64,000 bases of DNA from Elysia marginata. Lineage: Eukaryota > Mollusca > Gastropoda > Plakobranchidae. Numbering within the stretch: position 1 is the first letter of the stretch; every line of letters starts with the position of its first letter. Positions 53,110 through 64,000 of the stretch are shown here, one piece after another. The stretch is taken from the NCBI GenBank assembly GCA_019649035.1, contig BMAT01013534.1, positions 83,962 to 147,961 of the forward strand, read 5' to 3'. The position numbers were made by a program, and so were the translations under genes. The notes under the pieces are model-generated. The model was not told the DNA's origin. It did not search any database and was given only the letters and a program-made list of their open reading frames with translations.

Positions 53110-55600
53110 TGCCCATCTCACCTGTTAGTGTTAGGGAAAAGTGGAATGCAAATAAATAAATAAATAACCTGTAAATATATACATGTAATTTAAAAAGAAC
53201 AAAGCTTAAAGCTTATGATTCTTTTCCAAATTCTCTCACAACCAGTTCAATTAAGTCGGATGTCGGTATTTTTCAATAACAAGACATTGATATTTGAAAG
53301 ACTGCATTTTTTCTGAGACTTCAAAAGGGTAAAAATTGAAAGATATGGCAACATGCAAACAGATCCTGATCTAGACATAGAGGAATAACTCTAGTTTAAA
53401 AGGCGTTTTCTTTGATAAAAATTTCTGAGATCCGGCTTATTTTGAGAGGTCTCGAGACGAGACTGATTGTGGGCGTCAGTATTTATTTACAGGTAAAGTG
53501 TTCCGGGTTCTTAAATCTCTCAATATCACATCATCATTTAACAAATAAATATGACGGAACGATTTCTTCATAGTCGTAATAGTTTCAGGTACTTTTGAAC
53601 ATTTGGAGGGTCTTAGAAAAAGCCCTTAACTATTTTCGTCAAAACCTATAAATGTGAAGAGTTACTTAAAAACCATTGAAAAAACACTTTATCATTAACT
53701 GTAAAAACCTGTAATAAATTGTATCAGTATTGTTTGTTGTGATGATGTAATGAGTAAAGTAGAACCCAGAATGCTTTACCTAAAAAATCAACGTCTTTGA
53801 GTTTAACTTGGTGAAGGCGTTCAGCTTGTTCGTACCTTAAATGCTCAAGCCATTTTAGTAGATTTAGACTTTAGGTTGTTTAATTCTTCTTTTAGCGAAA
53901 AGATGAAATTTTTTTATCTTTAGTCAATAATATTCTTTAAAATCTTTGATCGTTCATTTCTTTTTTTTTATTTTAACATTTGTTCTATAAATAATGACAT
54001 GAAAGTAGATAAACTTGTTTCATGTTTTCTCAAAACATTACACATACGTACACACAAAACATTCTCAGGATTGAAAGGAAAAAAACGGACAAAATACGTT
54101 TCCATGCACGTATTTATTTCAAAAAAGCAAACTTATAACATAGGAAAAATATTCTACCCATCTAAAACTTGGAATAAAAATAGCAATTTGTCGTGACAGT
54201 TTCGAATTTCAGCCGTTGTTTGATTATCAGATGGATTTCTAAAAGCTTAAATATAATTCCATTAAAAAACGACAGCAAATCAAAATGTGTACATCAAAAC
54301 AGCACAAAAAATCAAGGCTTTGCAAAATTGTGTTTTACATAAAAGACAGAGAGACAGACAGACAACCTGGCAGTCACAAAGTTTCACTTCTTTGGTATCA
54401 AAAACAAATTTGATAGAGGAAAAACCTACAAATGTAATAGAGACGCTTATACACAGTTCAAAGCTAATCCTTTTATTTTATCATGGAAGCATCCAATTTT
54501 ATTTTCCCTACCCCTGAAACCTTTTTTTTTTTAATGGCAAAGATTCTGACAGTTAAAAATTAAATTAAAAATGTTAGTGTATTAAATTTGTTCAATGACT
54601 TGAAAATTTCCTTTAAAAACCTATCTTAACTAGGAATGTATAAATGTGTGACGGGATAGGCTACAATGATTATATTAAAATTTCGAAGACAAAATTTGGA
54701 TAAGAGTGCCTAACGCATACAGAAATCCGACATCCAAGCATTTCAAATCGCATTTTTCACGCGCTCAGGGCGAATGAGTCGGAAGTCAAAATTTTTTTAC
54801 AAAGCACCGTTTAATCTGTTTTCTTCTTTTTCTCTATATTTACAAGCAAAGATAATTAAATATCTTTCAGTGATGTATTAATTTGATGATTTTATGAAAA
54901 TTTTTTGTTACTTTTAGCTTAGAAAAATGTTTTATTCAAAACAGAATCGCGTTTAAATGTGAAAATTGCGACATTCGACTATTTCACCATGGACGCGAGG
55001 TAATATTAATTGCCTATCAAAATGAACTACGCGGACGATTCCTGAGAATTTGAAAAACACTCGTGCCAATAGCCTTGGCAATATCTTTGTTTATATCAAA
55101 ACTGAGCACACAGTGTTATTTTATAAACAACAAGTATAAATTTTATTATTGTAACAGCAGCAAGACAAAATGAGATGAGTTGTGATATTTTACATTTAAA
55201 AAATTGACAGTTGCTATCAAAGAATCAAAATTTGAATAAAAAATGTCTTACTTTTCATTTTAAAAAGTTACTTTCCATTAAAAAATTATAATGCATTTAA
55301 TCCCACACAGCCCTAAACGCATTGGAATGATGGCTAGAAACATGATATATTCAAGTAGGACAGGAGGTTGGTTGGCGATTGAAAAAAATATGTTGTAATT
55401 TTAAACTTTTAAACATGTTTTCCATCATTTTGATAAGGAAGATCCTTGCAAATTCCCTACCTTCCACATGCACTGACATAGTTCACAATCATGATATTAA
55501 AATAATCTGTTCGCTGCCATTGAGAGCTTTTAAGGACCTTTCAAACAGTGAATATCTCTATATCTCTCTACATGTCAAAAGTCCTCAATAAGACTCATCG
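53110..55600. other. AT-rich intergenic DNA, nothing recognised
   Basis: No exon, family motif or clear repeat beyond a short (AATA)n at 53151-53168. It lies downstream of the 127-aa gene. Confidence 0.5.
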
Positions 55601-55613
55601 CGATGTTGTTAAA

Positions 55614-58337
55614 TCAGGAGATCGGTTGCTGCGCTTGGTTGTTGTGTTCACGAAGATTTAGCTCATCCATCTGCCTCACGAGATCTCTACGGAAGTCTGC
55701 ATATCTGGGAATTTCTGTGGACAGAATAAAAAAACATTAATAGTTATTTCAAATGTACATTAACCCTAAGAAGTCATTATGTTTCTCATTCATACCCATA
55801 CATTTATTCATTGGATTTTCTTTCGTACGTATTTTTTTATTGTTAATTCTGAAGTTTTGTTGTTTTCTTTAATTAAATAACGGTAAAACCTTATCATAAA
55901 ACGATAAAAAATCCCATCATCACACAAAATTGAGCAGAAAAAAATAGGGGGAAGTCATGAAACTTCGACAAAATTGTTCAAAATGATTGGCCATCCGAGA
56001 GTAAAAACGCTTTTAGATGAAACAGAACTTGTTTTTCCGGAGTTTATATCTTAGTCAACGCTTTCTATTCTAAAATTCGAAAGGTTAACAGTTGCATTAT
56101 TTTGAAAAGTTTTTGCTTAAGTATATCCCAAGCAACATGTGCTATTAAAACATTTAAGAGTCTACCCGACTTCTCGGAAAAGTATCTACATAGTTTTTTA
56201 TTGGTACATTACTACGAAAAGAAGGAGGGATACGGTGAGTCAAGTTTTATACTGGTCAATTAAGCAATGTGAAAGGCAATGTATATTGAAAAGAAAATGA
56301 GCTAAAACTGGGCAAAATGTTCAGATATTTTTCATCATGATAAATATCCATATTGTAAGCCAAGAAAAAAACTATAAATATGAATTCTTTGTTTATCAAT
56401 TAAATGTGGAAAATAATACCTATAATGAAAACTGTTTATACAACCAACCCTTTCAGCTAAAACACAAATCATCTTTTATACACAAGGTTAAAGAGCTAGT
56501 GTTTATCCTATAAATTGTGTGCCTTTCTCTGTTTCCTTTGATGATGTAGTTAAAATAAAACTTTCTATGTTACTGCTTTTGTTGGTGGTTTTTGAACTAT
56601 TAGGCCTGTTATTGCAATCTGTAGTCTTGGTTGTATTCATAAATGTGTTTCTATTAGCAGTGAACTTGTCACAATGTAAACTATTTTATATGTAAACTAT
56701 GTTGATCGTATAATAAAGAGTTTATATTAAATAATATGGTCGCGTTTACAGGTTTTTAAATCCCTGTTTGGTCTTTCTTTATAGTTGTTGCAATCTGTTA
56801 GGACAAAACTCTCAGTGCTTTAGTGTGTCAAAAAAATCACAGTCATGCTTTCTCGCCAACAGTTGCTGGCAAAGAATAAAGCAGGCAGATGTCATAAAAA
56901 AAAAAATAATTTTAAAACTAGTGTACCCTGCAGATGGCAGACTGCACATGCGGTGGTCAATGGTTCTGAAAAGGCCTTCACCTTAAAAAATGGAAGAAAA
57001 CTTGACAAGCAGGGCCTATGGGCCCTTATGCCAAAACGGAAGAAAAGTGACACCCAAAACCTAATTCAAGAATATTCATCGGTGAGGATCTTAGGTTTTC
57101 AATCCCGTCCACCTTGTATCTAAGCTAGATATAGGCCTAATCTGTCTTCTAACTTTGGGTATAATTCTTGATTAGTCTATATTAGATTTTAGATTTAAGT
57201 CACAATTTTAGACATTTAATCTTAATTCTAGACCTAGATCTAGATCTAGATCTAACTAGATTACAAATGTAAATGTCGAATTGAACAAATGAAGTTGGGA
57301 ATCTGGCGAAAACGTAAAGAGTGAATCGTATTAATAATGTGTGTGACAAGTTAATTTTACTGGTTATGGCACAAATAATGATGATGATGAAGATAATAAT
57401 AATAATAAAATAATAATAGTAGTAATAATAATAATGATGATAATAATAATAATCATAATAATAATGATAATAATATCAGGCTGATTTTGGGAAAACAAAA
57501 ATTTTGCTTGAATTATTTCCACGTTTTTCCCGTCAACAGAAAAAACAAGGATCATCATAAACTGGACGTACCATTACTAACGTTATGACTGTGAACGCCA
57601 GGGCGTTGTGGTCCCATGTTGCGACACAGCCTTGTTCCATCCCATAGATAAAACTTGTCCTTGTTAGGATCGTGCAAGGTCCTTGGTCCAGGGAAGTATT
57701 CTCCAGTTGCCCTGGTCTGGGTAGACAGGCGGGTTTTGTATGTCGTGGACGTTGGTGGGTCCCATTCTCCCAATAGATTTCCCCCATACGGCAACCCAGG
57801 GATTTGGGTTGTCAGGGTGTTGGGATCCTAGGCAAAGAAGGGGAGACAAACGTTTAAGAAAACACATTCTCTTCCTGATTTCGAGGTGCTCATAACATAC
57901 TGTTTTCATTCGCTAAGAGTTTATTTACACTATCTATCTGTAAGTCTTAGAATGCACATACAACGGTTGAAGTTTCATGGTATTTCCGTTGTATGAATTT
58001 AATATACTCATGGCTTATAATATACAGCTGTTTGGAGTTTTATCAAGATGGAAAGCAGAAATGCCGGTATTTTAGAGGGATTGTCGGGATTGGGTTAAAG
58101 GGGTGTGTGTCCGCAAAGAAAACAGTCGGTTTTATATCTCTAGTTCTTGCATCATCCCTTCAGTCCCACCCTGCTGACTGGTATGAGTTTTATGGGGGGG
58201 GGGTAAAAGACTTGAGATCATTGAGATTTTATTTTAAATTACGAAAATTCCCTTAATAAAAGACTAACGCATGTAAGACAGAATTACACAAAGAGATGTA
58301 AACAACTTACTGCAGGGTCCTTCGTTTGAGGACACAT
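55614..58337 (-). CDS. Three-exon gene, 127-aa protein of unknown family
   Basis: Exon 1 coding is 58311-58337 (MCPQTKDPA, donor GCA|GTAAGT). Exon 2 is 57572-57827 (acceptor TTGCCTAG, donor AATG|GTACGT). Exon 3 is 55614-55714 (acceptor TGTCCACAG, stop TGA). Lengths sum to 384 bases with consistent phases. Exon 2 encodes LPYGGNLLGEWDPPTSTTY and GEYFPGPRTLHDPNKDKFYL, then RNMGPQRPGVHS. Exon 3 encodes IPRYADFRRDLVRQMDELN. The Pro/Gly/Tyr/Trp-rich, helix-poor character resembles small axonemal microtubule-associated proteins such as Flattop, but I cannot assign it. No signal peptide or membrane segment. The start follows a TGA in the same frame by a few bases. Confidence 0.65.
56768..57123 (+). 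other. Plus-strand open stretch inside intron 2 of the 127-aa gene
   Basis: A 92-codon frame contains AGRCHKKKNNFKTSVPCRWQ and KQGLWALMPKRKKSD. It is basic and possibly transposon-derived. No family recognised, no start context, no partner exon. Recorded only as an unexplained open stretch. Confidence 0.2.
57231..57255. repeat. AGATCT palindromic tandem
   Basis: Four overlapping CTAGAT units give a self-complementary tract. Confidence 0.85.
57375..57476. repeat. (AAT/ATG)n microsatellite
   Basis: Imperfect ATA/ATG triplet array in intron 2 of the 127-aa gene. Confidence 0.9.
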
Positions 58338-58679
58338 AACTCATGTTCCAACCATATCCAGACACATTCGAACTTGTACAGTTGGACTGACTGAATCTTT
58401 GACGATGCCCGTCTTGTGTAGACCGACATTCCTGTCTCCTGTGTCTGCCTTGTGTGGAGGGACCCTTACAGTTGGGACTGTCGAATCTTCGAAAAGATTT
58501 CTGTCTGTTATTAGAGGACACATAACTCCTGTTTCAATTTTGTTCAGACACAGGTAAACTTCTCCAGCTGGGCTCATCAAAATTTCGCGATTTTGATAAT
58601 CACCTTCAGCGGACAGACATAATAATTGCATTTTCATATACCCGTCTTGTGCGGTCTGTCTCAGGTTGTTCCTGGCCTC

Positions 58680-58862
58680 TGAGCCACGCCAGTTCCTGCT
58701 CTCTGACCCACACCTGTTCCCATTCTCTAAGACGCGCCAGTTCCTGTTCTCTGACCCACACCTGTTCCCATTCGAGGCGCGCCAGTTCCTGTTCTCTGAC
58801 CCACACCTGTTCCCATTCTCTGAGGCGCGCCAGTTCCTGTTCCTGTTCCCGTTACCTGAGAC
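58680..58862. repeat. 46-49 bp minisatellite, about 4 copies
   Basis: Unit: CGCCAGTTCCTGTTCTCTGA+CCCACACCTGTTCCCATTCT. Unit length varies between 46 and 49 bp, so all frames stay open by composition. It lies upstream of the start of the 127-aa gene. Confidence 0.9.
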
Positions 58863-59010
58863 ACGCCAGTGGGCGAACTCATTCAAGCTTTGTTTGGGAA
58901 GCTGACGTTCGTGCCGAGTCCAGTTTGTCGAGTGTTGGTGCCTAGTGAAAGGTCTTTGCCAAGGCCCAGTAAAGCTGTCCCGGGTCAAGGTGTAGGGTGG
59001 AAGTGGAGAG

Positions 59011-59049
59011 NNNNNNNNNNNNNNNNNNNAGAGAGAGAGAGAGAGAGAG
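59011..59049. repeat. (GA)n with assembly gap
   Basis: N at 59011-59029 flanked by GA repeat. Confidence 0.9.
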
Positions 59050-61190
59050 GAAGAAACGGTTGTCATAAGAAATTATACTCAATATAATTTTTTTATGCTG
59101 AAATTGTTGGCCCAAAGAAGTATATATCAAAACCCAAGCAGAAGTCTTTGAATTCGATGAATTGAAATTTAGACAGTAATAAAGCCCGTTTAACTTGAAG
59201 CGTATCCCGGAAGGAAACTTTTCTACTCTCACATGGTGTTTTCCATAGGAAACTTGTCGGTGAAGGTGATAATAACGACATAATTTTTTAAACTCTCCTC
59301 CCCAGAGATTAAATATCTTTCACTCAACAAAGATGTGTGAAAAAATGCAAGTTTTAATCAGATTATTATTAATCGCCAATACTATGGGTATTAAGAGGAA
59401 GTTGTATGAACAACTCGTAGTTTGGTTTTATTTACGACTAATTTTGTTTTTTTTTACGAATAAAAGATTTAAACATCTCTGGCACACCTGTTGTACATGC
59501 ATGGGTTGTCGAGGACTGTTATTCGACGAAGAAACACGAAATATTTCACTCGTTTGTTGGTCAAAATTCCTTTTACATTTCCGCTGTTTCCCGTAATAAC
59601 TAAACATACAAGAAAAAAGGAACAAACGTACAAATCGTACTCAAAAGTTTCAAAGTCATAAAACATGTCAACAAAAAATATTTCAAACTCGAAATTCACA
59701 AATAGTAGGCTTTATAAACTAACTGCTGTATTGCAAAGAAAAGGAGGACTCGCCAGCCTGGCTTAATTATACTCGAAATCATAGGCCTAATGTTAGACAA
59801 TTTGATCGAAATGGAAAAGGGCAGAATTTAACAATAATCATACAATAATCATAGATGCCGAATTCATATGTGCAACAAATAACATTATAAATATAATTAT
59901 GAAATACAGCTTCTTTAAACATGTACATATCCTCTAATCCTCTCTAAAAAAACTCAACTCCACACGCGTAAAGAATGTCTTTATATGATGGTTTTCCAGT
60001 TTCGCTGCAACGAAAAATCTCTGATTGACAAACAAAATTGAACAAGATTTGATTGCTTGATTGATTCAGGCTCCGAACAAGATTTATTCACCCCCAAATA
60101 AGAGCGATAGCTTATCGCCACTAAGTTAACAATCGATCTTAACCCTCTATGTGTTCCCTAAACATCAAGCTTTCTCTTGAGAACAAATACTAAGTCTTAT
60201 ACGAGATCAACATGCGACACCTTTAGGGTTAAACATGTTACTCATTCTACAATAATAAAGAATGATCGTGCGACAAAGGTTAAAAGCTCAGCAAATCTAA
60301 ACAAAGCAGTGACTGTGCAGTAGAAACAAATAAGAGAAGAGGTCGCATTCACAAGCAAAAGGTAAAATAGAGGAAGAAAGAAAAGGGGGGACAATGGAAA
60401 GAGAAAGCGGTAACGACACATACTCAGGCACACAATGAGGTTGACACGGGAGAAAAGGGACCTAATACTATAATACCAGCGCTGGACTCATAACCCTAAA
60501 ACAATCTAAATACAAAAGAAAGGGAGAGAACAAAAAAGAGAAGACAGAATAGGTGAATACAACTTCACTCGAACAAAGTACCACTGCACAGTCGCTATTG
60601 CAAAATACAAATCGACCTAATTAGCTAATTAAATTAAGAGGTAAATTAAACTCTTACCAGGCAAGAACACACCCCGACCAAGACTTTCTGTAGTCTTTCA
60701 CAAAAATGCCATTGGTAATCAATATCATATAAATCATACAAAGCAAAAAAATTACAATCCACAAGTCATCAATCATAGAGAGGGTTGATATACGTGACAT
60801 AAGTCAATCACATTTTTTTTTTAAAGCACTAAGTACCTGGCGCCTAATACTAATACGACCCTGTATACTCCTAGATTAGCTTATTGCTTTACAGAACCAC
60901 CCTAATCAGTGTCATCTAAGGATTACCTCTTCAAAAATAATGTGCCAAATAGCAATAGAGGGTGAACCATCACTCGCGATGTAATCATTGCAATAGACAG
61001 TCACATGCACAATCGAAACATCTCCATTAGCATGATGAATTGTTGATCAAACCTCATGAACAAATCACATCACTTCAGATGCAAATTATTGGAAATTCAT
61101 ACATGTCATAAAAAATTCGTTCTGCACCAAATCAAACCATGAGTAATCAGATCATGAGTACGAATAAACAACACTGTCTATTAATTGTTA
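59050..61190. other. AT-rich DNA, nothing coding recognised
   Basis: No exon or protein-family motif seen on either strand. The right part could include the LTR of the BEL/Pao element, but its ends could not be found by eye. Confidence 0.45.
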
Positions 61191-61265
61191 TTCTACATGT
61201 ATGTTCATGAATTGGCCTCTGGCCTAATAAAACTATTGAATTGAATTGAATTGAATAGAATTAAT
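61190..61265 (+). mobile_element. Probable LINE 3' tail with (ATTGA)n terminus
   Basis: TTGGCCTCTGGCCTAATAAA followed by ACTATTGAATTGAATTGAAT. A polyadenylation-like signal running into short ATTGA repeats is the usual end of several invertebrate non-LTR families. No coding part is attached. Confidence 0.45.
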
Positions 61266-61499
61266 TCAATTCAACATATCGTTGTCACAGATTATCGTAT
61301 GGAGCCGGTTAAACTATGCAAGTAAATATTCTTAGGCTCAAATGCATATTTAAGCCACATAGTCACATTTTACAAGCTATTAGCAATCTCGAATTCGAAG
61401 CCGGACAATCCAAGTTTAAGGGGAAAATTTAAAGTTCACAGATATTTTTCTAAGCTCACTACGGGTCCCTCACAGAAAGGCACTATTCTTTAGCATCTT

Positions 61500-62728
61500 T
61501 GTGTCTAGCTATCTAGATTAGCGACCTCACTGGCTTTGAATAGAAGTGTCAGGCGACACACATGTCTCTCCAGCTCACAGACCTGTGACTCGTTGTCAGT
61601 GACAGCATCCTGTTGAGGCCTAGAGATCTTTAATCGGCACCTCCTCACTAGACCATCGGCACTGGAGAACACTTCGGTGACGCGAGCCAGTCTCCAGTCA
61701 TTGCGACACACATTATCATCACGAAGAACCACAACATCTCCCACTTCGAGATTTGGTTGCCGCTGGCACCACTTGCGTCGAGTCTGCAGTGACGCCAAAT
61801 AGTCACACCGCCAGGCCTCCCAAAAACGGTCAGATAAATGTTGCACCATCCTTCATTGTTTTCACAGAACCAAATCCTCCTTTTGGAACACGCCTGGTGG
61901 GGGAAGAATGCTTGTGGATTTCGTGGTCAGGATGTGGTTAGGAGTCAAAGGAAGGGGGCCAGTAGGATCCTCAAGGGATTCCACCGACAGAGGACGTGAG
62001 TTGGGGGGTGGCCATTACCTCGTACATCAGTGTCCTAAGGGAGAATGTTGTGAGGCGGCTTTCAGCTGAGGTCATCAACCCGCCCAAGATGCGTCGAGCG
62101 GAACGAATTATCCGTTCCCACACACCTCCTGCGTGACTGGCAGCGGGAGGGTTAAAAACCCACTCACATTCTAGAAGAATGGCCTTGAGACTGTCCCTGT
62201 CCATTTCCTTCCAGGCGCGGGCTAGTTCACGTGAGGCTCCGACAAAGTTCGTGCCCCGGTCACACCTGATCTGCCGAACTTGCCCCCTGATAGCTAAAAG
62301 TCGTCGCAGTGCACGATGACAGGGTCTGTGGAGATATTATCCAACACTTCAATGTGGACAGCGCGCGTTGACAGGCAGATGATGATCAGTCCGTAGCGCT
62401 TAAGCGTTTTTCTTCCTTCTTTGACAAGAAAAGGCCCAAAACAATCGATGCCACAGTAGGAAAAAGCAGACTACTCAGTGATACGTTCGAGAGGGAGCTC
62501 GGCCATTTGTTGATGAAGAGGGGGGCGTACAAACGTATGCATTTGATGCATCTCTTGATGGTACGCATTACCACACGTCGAACACCGATGATCCACATCC
62601 CTCTGGCTCGAAGTGCATAGATACTTGTCGTTCGTCCGAAGTGTTTCCTTTCCTGATGACAATCCTCCACGATAAGGGCCGTCAAGTGACTATCACTAGA
62701 CAACAATACAGGATGCAGTGTTTCGTCA

Positions 62729-62773
<45 letters not shown>

Positions 62774-64000
62774 AGCATTACGTCTTTTGACCACAATAAG
62801 ACCATCGGTCCTACGATGACAGCCTAGCTGCTCCATGGAGTTGGCAACAGCCTTGGAGGGTTTTGCCAGAAGTTCCTGCTGGATGAGAGCAATGAGACGA
62901 CGTTGTGCTAATGCTTTTGCTTCCAGGATGGTCAGATTCTCCCCCTTCTTGTTGGCTATGCATTGCATGAGCAGCCCCACACCTCTCAGGAGGCTGGACA
63001 AGGTAGAGGAGCGTCGGCACCGTTCTTCAAAGGTTGTGGAGTTGCGTGATGCGGCAGAAGTGGTACCACACATCGTAATATTGGTGTCTAAATCCAAGGA
63101 GATCTTGGTGACAGGATAGGGGACCTCCTGTCTCCAAATGAATTTGGGTCCACGGAAACATATTGTTGATGGAAGGTCACGCGCATTCTTCCCACGAGAC
63201 GCTAGATCTGCAGGGTTGTGATCGGTGGCGACATGAAACCACTGGCTCGCTTATGTAAAATTAAGGATCTTGCTGACTCTGTTGGCAATAAACACGGGGA
63301 ACTTCTTTTGGCTGTTGGAGATGTAGGCCAACACTATTTGACTGTCAGTCCAGAAACAGTGGTTTAGATCTACAAATGCCAATTGCGTCTGCAGGAACTC
63401 AGCTATCTTGACAGACAGCATTGCAGCCTTCAACTCCAATCGTGGAATTATTACAGTTTTGAGAGGGGAAACTCTGGCTTTGGCCCTAACTAAGGAGCAG
63501 TGGATTTTCCCATCGACATCCGTGAGTCGCAGGTATTAACACTGTCCGTACCCAAGCTCGCTAGCATCGGAGAAGTGATGCAATTCAGCTTTCACAGTTT
63601 TCTTAAACTTTGGAGGAATGAAACTGTGGGGAATTTGAATACTTTGCAATGACTTTAGGCTCTCTATCCACTGGAGCCACTCCCTTTCCACATCACAGGT
63701 TACAGAATCATCCCAGTCTGCAGCCCCTCTACATACCTGCTGCAGTAGTACTCTGCCCTGCAGGATTACAGGTGCAATAAAGCCAAGAGGGTTATTCAAG
63801 GACGCTATAGTGGATATCATTCCTCTCCTCTTTGCGGGCGTGGTCTTCACTTCCTTGGAGAATATAAATTTATTGTGGTCAACACGCCCTTGCAAGCCTG
63901 AAGTCCTTTTTACTGCTGGGGCCTCGTCGGCACCAATGTCTTGCATCTCACTGCTGGAACACTCGCTAGCTGGGAACTGACTCAAGAGTTCTGCGCTGTT
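61500..64000 (-). mobile_element. BEL/Pao LTR retrotransposon, 3' part of pol, broken
   Basis: On the minus strand from the right edge, the order is an RT-connection/RNase H region (RGMISTIASLNNPLGFIAP and ELHHFSDASELGYGQ), an integrase region (CEWVFNPPAASHAGGVWER), and a DUF5641-type end (LEVGDVVVLRDDNVCRNDWR). These domains in this order identify the BEL/Pao superfamily. The upstream part of the element lies beyond position 64000, and no LTR was recognised. It is a fossil with several breaks, old enough to have gained a simple repeat. Confidence 0.88.
62730..62773. repeat. (CT)n microsatellite
   Basis: Pure CT run of about 43 bp lying within the BEL/Pao remnant. Confidence 0.97.

Noticed and set aside
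57664-57827. Alternative frame of exon 2 of the 127-aa gene (NPWVAVWGKSIGRMGP)
   Set aside because: It stops within the exon and does not reach exon 3, whereas the chosen frame joins both neighbours in phase.
58341-59066. 241-codon open frame on the minus strand
   Set aside because: It is carried by the 46-49 bp minisatellite and includes an assembly gap. Several frames are open there, and the supported start of the 127-aa gene lies after its stop.

Overview
This window is animal nuclear DNA: AT-rich, intron-dense and full of simple repeats. Three observations point to a mollusc or other lophotrochozoan, and a gastropod is my best guess. It carries a FaNaC/degenerin-type sodium-channel gene, a tRNA-derived SINE, and a mixture of piggyBac, Penelope-like, mariner, LINE and BEL/Pao remnants. 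The species cannot be named from sequence alone. Four assembly gaps (17919-17985, 32121-32647, 43204-43281, 59011-59029) sit in or beside repeats.

Four protein-coding genes can be assembled exon by exon with matching splice phases, all on the minus strand. (1) 27256 down to 932, running off the left edge: a DEG/ENaC channel subunit with 17 visible exons and about 877 residues before the missing second membrane segment. Its extracellular loop carries an unusual insertion of about 340 residues, rich in Ser/Thr, followed by a tetra-arginine furin-type site. (2) 45717 down to 35648: a complete 10-exon, 613-residue acyl-CoA synthetase-like (ANL superfamily) protein. The C-terminal motifs are kept, but the ATP-binding P-loop and the YGxTE motif have drifted. 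(3) 47537 down to 46467: a two-exon gene for a 113-residue protein of unknown family. (4) 58337 down to 55614: a three-exon gene for a 127-residue protein of unknown family.

Between and within these genes lies repeat-derived DNA. Introns of the channel gene contain two copies of a palindromic element with tRNA-like arms, a tRNA-derived SINE, a mariner remnant, a LINE 3' end and long trinucleotide arrays. From 43 to 53 kb there are Penelope-like fragments, a broken piggyBac transposase on the plus strand, several minisatellites and an 84-bp hairpin-arm pair. The piggyBac remnant is interrupted by a roughly 350-bp block that also forms the intron and splice acceptor before exon 7 of the synthetase gene. 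The right end (61.5-64 kb) is the 3' part of a broken BEL/Pao LTR retrotransposon on the minus strand.

Nothing suggests an operon-like or co-functional cluster. The four genes appear to be neighbours by position only.
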